DNA of 64,000 nt from Paguma larvata (taxonomy: Eukaryota; Chordata; Mammalia; Carnivora; Viverridae), in assembly GCA_030068075.1 (NCBI GenBank), contig CM057839.1, positions 46,652,960 to 46,716,959 on the forward strand, given 5' to 3'. The position numbers and the translations under genes were made by a program. Shown here in pieces: positions 57,892 to 64,000 of this stretch. The notes under the pieces are model-generated. The model made no database searches. It was not told the origin of the DNA and saw only the letters and a list, made by a program, of their open reading frames with translations. The stretch's first letter is position 1, and each line of letters begins with the position of its first letter.

Positions 57892-59573
57892 CAATGAAAC
57901 AACGCTTTGCTGTATTTATGACTGATCAGAGTATGCAGGAAAGAGAGACAGCCACAAAGAAATAAAGCTAATGAAAACAGAAGGGAGAAAAAAAACAGTA
58001 AAAGAAAAAGACAAATTAATGCAATAGAACTTAAGGAAAAGAACATAAGAATTAATCAAATCCAACAAAAAAGTATGCAGTTGTGAAAGAAGAAAATATT
58101 AGACTCCTGCCTAGCAATGAGCATGTGGTCCTTGCCTCTGGTATTTCAGAGGCTGATAACGGATAAATAAATTTATAAGATATAAACATCATCCAGTTAA
58201 GTATATGCTTTGATTATATGCCTGTGTATGTAAGATATGTATAAAGGTCAATAGATTAAATATGTAGTTTAATCAGCAAATTATGTAAATTAGCACAAAT
58301 AAAATACTCTGCAACTTACGATCAGTAAAGCATGCAATTCCATTAGCCAAAAGTAGGTACATTTAAGAGAGTTAAATATGCTCTCAAATCAGCAAGATTT
58401 AAAAAAAGGAAGAAGAAGAACAAGAAAACTATGAAATTTCAGATATGGAGCCTGGACTGCACCTTAAATCTTGAAGGTTTTGGCACCCTGGCTCCTGATA
58501 ATGGAGCTTTTATGGGACTAGTCCTCTCTTGGATAGTGACTAGGAACTGAAAAAACAAACAAACCAAAAAACAAACAAACAAACCCAAACCAAACAAAAA
58601 AACTTCAAAAGAAAATACAGAAACAAAAACTCCTTAAAGGCAATGGAAAGCAGCCCAGATCAGGGAGAAACTGGCTCAAGTGAAGGCACTGAGTGAATTT
58701 GCTAAGATTTTTTTTTTTTTTCTTTTTTATGGCTTTTTGCCTGACAGAAGGTGCCAGGTGACACAATGAGACTGAAATTTAGCAAGAAACCTACATTGTT
58801 ACTGTCTTGAAGAACCAGAGCACAGAATTCAGGGCGTCTACGGCCTCTAGACAGTGAAGGAGGAAAAACTTCAAAGACCTGAGCCAAGAAAGGGAGTTCA
58901 AAATGGAGTATCAACTGTGTACAGATGCAAATACCTGCCTGAATCCGGACCCCCTTGTGTAGGGTAGATCCCAAACAGCCCAGCTAACAGTGTAAGAATC
59001 GGATAGAGATTTCGGCGGCTGACTATTGAAAAACAAAGAGTATGGAGTTAGAATTCAGGCTGCCAATGTCTATTTTCTCATTCTTATTTCGCCCACATTT
59101 CTAGTTCACTTAAATGATATAAACAAAAATTCTACACACCACATAGTTTATTTACTCTTGTATATGTTCAATACTTGTCTCTATATATTTCTATCCCTAT
59201 TCAGAAAATGCCTGAAATAATTATTTCTAAATAGATATGAGAATCTGGATAAAACAAAAATATGTTAACGTGTTGACTTGCCAGGTGGTAGAGGGTAAAA
59301 AAATGTTTTAAACTTTTATGTCAAGTAATATAGTGCTCTCCAATGTTAAACTATGATAATAAAAGGAGCAAAAAGTGATACATTTTTGTATATATAATAA
59401 ATGAGTCACAATTTCTTCTCTTTATATTTTCTCTTTAAATACCTACAGAAGGGGTATATGTGTATTGATTTGTTAATTTATGTTATACTGCATCTTTAAC
59501 CAATAGCATTTTTTAAAGAAAATATTTTTATTTGAAATCAGTGATGATACAATGGTAAATTTTATTAAATCTG
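57892..59573. other. unassigned sequence
   Basis: 58548-58600 is a CAAA-type simple repeat. 58440-58550 and 58600-59010 are mixed in composition and could be degraded transposon sequence I do not recognise. 59230-59570 is AT-rich. No exon is supported. Confidence 0.4.
58548..58602. repeat. (CAAA)n simple repeat
   Basis: Imperfect CAAA/CCAAA units over about 55 bp. Confidence 0.9.
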
Positions 59574-59768
59574 TACCAGAGGTTCTGAACCACACAAAAT
59601 TTTGTCAGGAGATATTTTTGCTGGTCACAACTGGGAGCAGGGTGCTACTGGCATCTAGTGGGTGGTTGCCAAATACGCTGCTAATCATCCTAAGATGCAG
59701 CTTCCAAACCCTGAACAAAATGTTTGGTCCAAGACGTCAATAGTGCCTCGGTTAGGAAACCTTAGAGC
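59574..59768 (+). mobile_element. MER20 (hAT-Charlie) element
   Basis: Nearly full-length order of MER20: 'AGAGGTTCTGAACC' at the left end, 'GGAGATATTTTTGCTGGTCA' then 'CAACTGGGAGCAGG', 'TGCTACTGGCATCTAGTGGG', 'GCTGCTAATCATCCTAAGAT', 'GTCAATAGTGCCTCGGTTAG' and 'GAAACCTTAGAGC'. Terminal 'GGTTCTGAACC' and 'GGTTAGGAAACC' are the hAT-style inverted ends. Confidence 0.88.
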
Positions 59769-60109
59769 ACGCTAAGACACAGTCATAATATTTTGCTTCT
59801 TACGGTTTTTTTGTGACATGAGAAAGGACATGGTTTATGGACACAGTGACCATCAGTGCCTCTGAAGATGGACTGCCTGAGTACAACCTGTCACACTGTA
59901 CAAAAATGACCTGAACTTTATAAGCTTCATTTTACTTTCCTATAAAATGGTTTCCTAGGGCAGAACCTATATCATAGTTTGAGATCAGGATGTTCTACCC
60001 GAAATGGGTTGTAAGTATTGATTGCGGTGAAGCTGCCATTAATCCAGGATTTATACTGAACTACAAACCTACACGGACATCCTTTGGTCTTCAGTGTTAT
60101 AAAAATTGT
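59769..60109. other. unassigned sequence
   Basis: No family recognised; the right end includes the TSD of the following SINE. Confidence 0.4.
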
Positions 60110-60323
60110 TAAATAATTTTTTATGTGTATTCATTTTTTGAGAGATGGAGAGACGGAGCATGAGCAGAGGAGGGCAGAGAGAGAGGGAGATATAGAATCT
60201 GAAAAAGGCTCCCAGGCTCTGAGCTGTCAGCACAGAGCCCAATGGGGCTCGAACCCACGAACCATGAGATCATGACCTGAGCTGAAATTGGATGCTTAAC
60301 TCACTGAGCCACCCAGGAGCCCC
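60110..60323 (-). mobile_element. SINEC_Fc-type SINE
   Basis: Antisense full-length copy with the B box intact in reverse ('GGGGCTCGAACCCACG') and head 'GAGCCACCCAGGAGCCCC'. A long TSD 'CTTCAGTGTTATAAAAATTG' (60089) matches 'CTTGAGTGTTGTATAAAAAT' (60323) with small changes. Confidence 0.95.
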
Positions 60324-61974
60324 TTGAGTGTTGTATAAAAATTTGTATAAATTTTTAACAACTGTCTTGAGGACATTTTATTTAAATAAGTCTTTCATAT
60401 CATAATCTAATTAAATATGCTTCAAACTTGTAGCCATTTGAAATATTCAACTATTACAACTTCAGATTGGGATGTATGGATATAGAATCCACTTACCTGC
60501 CTACAGTTACATGGAACTATTCAAAAATAGATTGAATATTTGCCTCAGGCTAGAAATGCCACACCACACGATGGTAGTTTTCCATCAATATCCTGCATAT
60601 AACTTTGAGTACTGTCTCTTTAATAAGATGTTCTTATGAAATAGCAAGGAAACAGTAACAGGAGATCTAAATGAGAGTACTGACAGTGACACGTCAAGAA
60701 CATTTGGTCCTTAAAGAAAGGAAGACTCAAGCGTTCTGGGCATCTCTGGAAGCCAGTGAGACAAGCAGTGGGCACACTGGGACCCATTATGTTCAAGAAA
60801 ATCATAGTGGAGAGCGATTTCTGTAGGCAATTTGTGGGTAAGGTTAATCTAGTCCAGGAATAGGATTGAAAAAAGAACTATCAATATCAATTTGAGAAGA
60901 AATGTAATTAACCATTCAACTAGAGTTGAACTGATGTACTAAGAAATACTCTTATAATGCAGATAGTCAGAAAAACAAGCGAAATATGAGGCTAAGAATA
61001 TTGTCTGCTTAATAAGATATTTCTAGTTATTTTTGACAAGTTTCCTGGACACTGCACTTGGCATTGCATATAAATCAAGGTTAACATTGAATCCTCACAA
61101 TTCATATCTTTAAACAATTAGTTGGCTTCACAGCATTACTGATATGGAATCAGAATGTTGTTTGATTCAATATTGATTAATAAGATGTGCTATTGTTTTT
61201 TATTTTTTTTTAAGATAAACTACATGCTATATATGCTGTATACAGGTTCCTTTTCCTTTTCTTCTTCTTATTACTTTTTTTTAATCTGTAGTAGGATCTG
61301 TTGGTCAGGTTTCGATTCTGGGCTTTTCAGTCTCTTTGACCTAAGACACTGAAGAAGTCACTGTAAGTGACCTGGAACACATCAGCCAGAGATTCAATTG
61401 TCTTATATATTAAAGCGGATAACTTAGTCTGTGTTTTACCTCACATGATAAGTATTGAAAAATACTTATGATAAATAATAAGTATTAATTTATAAATATA
61501 GAATATATGTGACCACTAGGTGGTCATAAAACTAGCGCATATAATAATGCCATTGTTGTCATTATAAACACTGAGTGAAGGCTCAACTTCAGACAAGCAC
61601 CTCATAAAGACAATCATATCAAGTTCACATAGGAAAAAGCAACTGTTTTACTTACTGTCACCTCTCTTTAAAGAAAAGATAATTAAATTTATAGTGTTGA
61701 AATAAAATGTCCAAGGTCACAAAATTAATATGACAGATCTGCATACAATCTACCAATCTCCATATCTGTAGTGTCTAATTCCATAATGTGAAAATGAAGT
61801 TGAATATTAGACTATAAATATGTACATCAAATATTTTGTTGAATATCTATGCATTGCAGAGATCAGCAGTTTTCAACTTCCAATTATAATATCCAAGTAC
61901 AATACTGGGACAGTCATTATTGCTATTTGCCAAGTATCCCGAATTTTCCTTCTTCTGGGCACATAATCGAAGTG
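60324..61974. other. long unassigned stretch
   Basis: No transposon family is recognised. 61190-61285 has T-runs. 61510-61526 is a CTCF-like palindrome (listed). No exon is supported. Confidence 0.45.
61510..61526. promoter_or_regulatory. palindromic CTCF-core-like site
   Basis: 'TGACCACTAGGTGGTCA' is a perfect 7+7 inverted repeat around TAG. Its centre 'CCACTAGGTGG' matches the well-known CTCF core (CCACNAGGTGGC-like) on both strands, but the downstream GCAG part of the motif is absent (here TCATAA). Motif match only; binding is not shown. Confidence 0.3.
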
Positions 61975-62217
61975 CACTTCCTGGCCCCTTAGTTGAATGG
62001 GGTCATGTCCAAGTAGTTGTGAACAAACTAAAGACTATCATTTCCAGGCTAAGGTATTTAAGTGCCATTGCAAGACCCCTACAGCTCTCTTTTCCTTGCA
62101 GACTGAAGGCTGACAACATTCAAGATGGCCCTTCCTTCATTAGCCTGTGTTTGTTTCATAGTGACTGAAATTGACAGAAACCACTGCCTAACCCTTATCC
62201 AGCATTTACCATGAGTT
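61975..62217 (+). mobile_element. MLT1-like (MaLR) LTR remnant
   Basis: 'TTGAATGGGGTCATGTCC', 'CATTTCCAGGCTAAGGTATT' then 'TAAGTGCCATTGC', 'CTCTCTTTTCCTTGCAGACT', 'AACATTCAAGATGGCC' follow MLT1 order ('...CACTTCCGGGC...GCATTTAAGAGCC...CTCTCTTTCCCT...GAGATGG'). The right end is uncertain; a pure A20 run follows at 62218-62237. Confidence 0.7.
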
Positions 62218-62237
62218 AAAAAAAAAAAAAAAAAAAA
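62218..62237. repeat. A20 homopolymer
   Basis: Twenty consecutive A after the MLT1-like remnant; could be length-variable or the tail of an unrecognised retroelement. Confidence 0.95.
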
Positions 62238-62639
62238 GCTTGTGTTATTATAGAATCACTAATATTTTTGAGGTTTTTTTTTTCTGTAGTCTGTTTTGAC
62301 GATTACAAACATACTTCATTTACATATCCAACTCCATACAACATTTAAAGTACTAGTTATAATTCTACCACTTCCTTTCATGTCCGAACACAAATATCTG
62401 AATCCACGTGGGGAAGAATAACATTCCAAAGGAGGAAATCTAGACTCCAATCTCATTTTTTTTAAATAGATTATTCAAAATTCCTGTTCTTCAGGAATAC
62501 TAACATATTATGGCAACTTCAAAGCTGATAAACCAAGATTTTGCCATTGAAAAAAAGTTGATATAATTCTACAGTTCCATGTAGAATTGGTATTTTTGCT
62601 TTTATTTTCAGCAACTTTCATGTACAATAGCACGTAAAT
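62238..62639. other. unassigned sequence
   Basis: AT-rich; no family recognised. Confidence 0.4.
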
Positions 62640-63470
62640 ATATTGTCATTATAAAAGAATCAAGCGATACGTAATAACTCAAAACAAAAAATAAAGTTCC
62701 TTCTTTATTCCCTTTCTAATCGTCTTCTTCCTTTCAGTCCTCTTACTATAGGGAGATTAGATGTATTACAGATGCTTTCAATGATTTTTCTTTATATAAA
62801 TGTTGTTATTCTACCTGTGCTACTCTTGGACTTTGTTTTATCTCTAAAAAATATGCCTGAGAATTGGTCTATGTTATTATTTATAGGTCTCTATCATCCT
62901 GTTAAACCTTGTCATAGTTTTCCATTGTTCGGAGGCACCATATTTTACTTAACCACTGTCATATTGAGATTTAAGGGGCTTTTATTTTTAACAACATAAA
63001 CAAAGTAACGCTGGCTTGCACAACATCTAAATCTTTGTCCAACTGTATTCTGAGTTATTTTAACCTCATGAACCTCATGAGTTTCTGGGTTTCTGTTTTG
63101 CCCTATCCTCTGAAACACTGTTTATATAAGATAGAATTTATATCTTAGTTGCTTAGAGATTTGCCATATCCCCTTAAAGACTCTGGACCTCTTTTTTTTT
63201 TTTTAAACTAGGGTGATTATTTTTAATTTCTTAAATGGTTATTGAATTATTCACATTTCTTCTTCCTAGTTGAGACAAACTAAGCAAAATATTTTTTTCA
63301 AGTAAATAGCCATTTGTCTAGATTCTTAAATTTGTTGGCATAAAATTGCCCATCCAACTCTGTTATAATTTATTTAACTTTCTCTCCATCAAGTAGTATA
63401 TCCTCTTTATCACTCTAATTTTTCATATTCTTTCTCGTCTTTTTATTTTTAATAGTTGAATATAGTTTGT
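62640..63470 (-). mobile_element. old L1M fragments, antisense
   Basis: 62880-63110 resembles the antisense end of old L1 ('GGCACCATATTTTACTTAAC' then 'CACTGTCATATTGAG', 'ACAACATCTAAATCTTTGTC'). 63300-63430 resembles antisense ORF2 ('CTAGATTCTTAAATTTGTTG' then 'GCATAAAATTG', 'TATAATTTATTTAACTTTC', 'AGTAGTATATCCTC'). Both are heavily diverged; boundaries are approximate. Confidence 0.5.
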
Positions 63471-64000
63471 GCACAGAAATTTGGATTTTTATTGATGTTG
63501 TAATTCAACTTGTTTTGTTCGATACTTTTAATTTATTTTTGACCTTTGAACTCTGGTTGGATGTATTTGACTCAGAATGTTAAATCCTTCTGACATCTTT
63601 ATAAATGTTCTTCATAAATAAATGAGAACTTTACTTTCAGAGTATCTCAGAATCACATGTTCTTTTTTTTTTTTTAACTTCACTTCTTCAGCTATTGCAG
63701 TATTAGCTTTTTGGTATTCAGTTTATCAGAGAGAAAAAATGCCCTGGTATTAATTTTGCCCCTGTGTCAGGGTTCACTTTTTTTCCTCCAGAAATTACAT
63801 GTATTTTTATCTCTTTGTTTGAAGTGATGTGGTGCTTATTTAATTACTTTTACTTGAGTTGATTCTTTTAATTTGCAAACTCAGGATATTTTCTAGCTCA
63901 GGTACAATTCAGTCGATTTTGATCTGGACTCTTTCTTCTACTGCAAAGTCCTGATTTCAACCATAAACAGATCTTGTTTTCCTGGGTTAGAGATGCATTT
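63471..64000. other. probably old L1-derived, not resolved
   Basis: T-rich sequence that may continue the antisense L1M ('TTGACCTTTGAACTCTGG' near 63540), but similarity is too weak to call. No gene is visible to the window end. Confidence 0.3.

Overview
This is mammalian nuclear DNA, almost certainly from a cat-family (felid) or other feliform carnivore. The evidence is at least 17 copies of a tRNA-Lys-derived carnivore SINE. Its body (a 'GGTGGCTCAGTCGGTTAAG'-type A-box region, a 'GAGTTCGAGCCC' B box, a CT-rich stretch and an 'AAATAAATAAA' tail) is the feliform SINEC_Fc type, not the canid or arctoid form. A carnivore-type L1 3' end and a Tigger1 derivative agree with this. The sequence is AT-rich and CpG-poor. 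I see no functional protein-coding exon, tRNA, rRNA or miRNA that I can support. It reads as a gene desert or part of a very long intron.

Layout. 1-7.2 kb is dominated by one near-full-length, decayed antisense L1 (1255-7160). 7.3-16.6 kb is older, mostly unique sequence with a Tigger1 internal-deletion copy, a perfect 222-bp tandem duplication (8496-8939) and several MIR fragments. 16.6-19.1 kb is a 5'-truncated sense L1 holding three SINEs in the same orientation. 19.7-21.7 kb holds a processed NUCKS1 pseudogene on the minus strand, itself split by a SINE. 23.9-29.7 kb is a second long L1 (sense), with 5'UTR and a broken ORF2 but no recognisable ORF1, and with two SINEs inside and one at its tail. 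31.6-43.8 kb is a patchwork of old L1M/L1ME fragments, one L2 end, SINEs, microsatellites and one carnivore L1 3' end. 43.8-50.6 kb is mostly unique sequence with degraded LTR remnants. 52.3-56.3 kb has a 166-nt all-purine microsatellite, a candidate solo LTR inside an old L1M ORF1 region, a Z-DNA-type repeat with a 16-bp palindrome, and an L1M 3' end. 57.1-57.9 kb is a DNA-transposon copy, 59.6 kb a MER20, 62.0 kb an MLT1-like LTR, and 62.6-63.5 kb an antisense old L1.

No genes work together here. The value of the window is the insertion history (SINEs into L1s, a SINE into the NUCKS1 copy, an LTR into L1M), a few unusual DNA-structure tracts, and some unique stretches that could be regulatory. 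I found no previously undescribed system. Family names come from recognition of consensus-like sequence, not from a database search, and repeat boundaries are approximate unless target-site duplications (TSDs) fix them.
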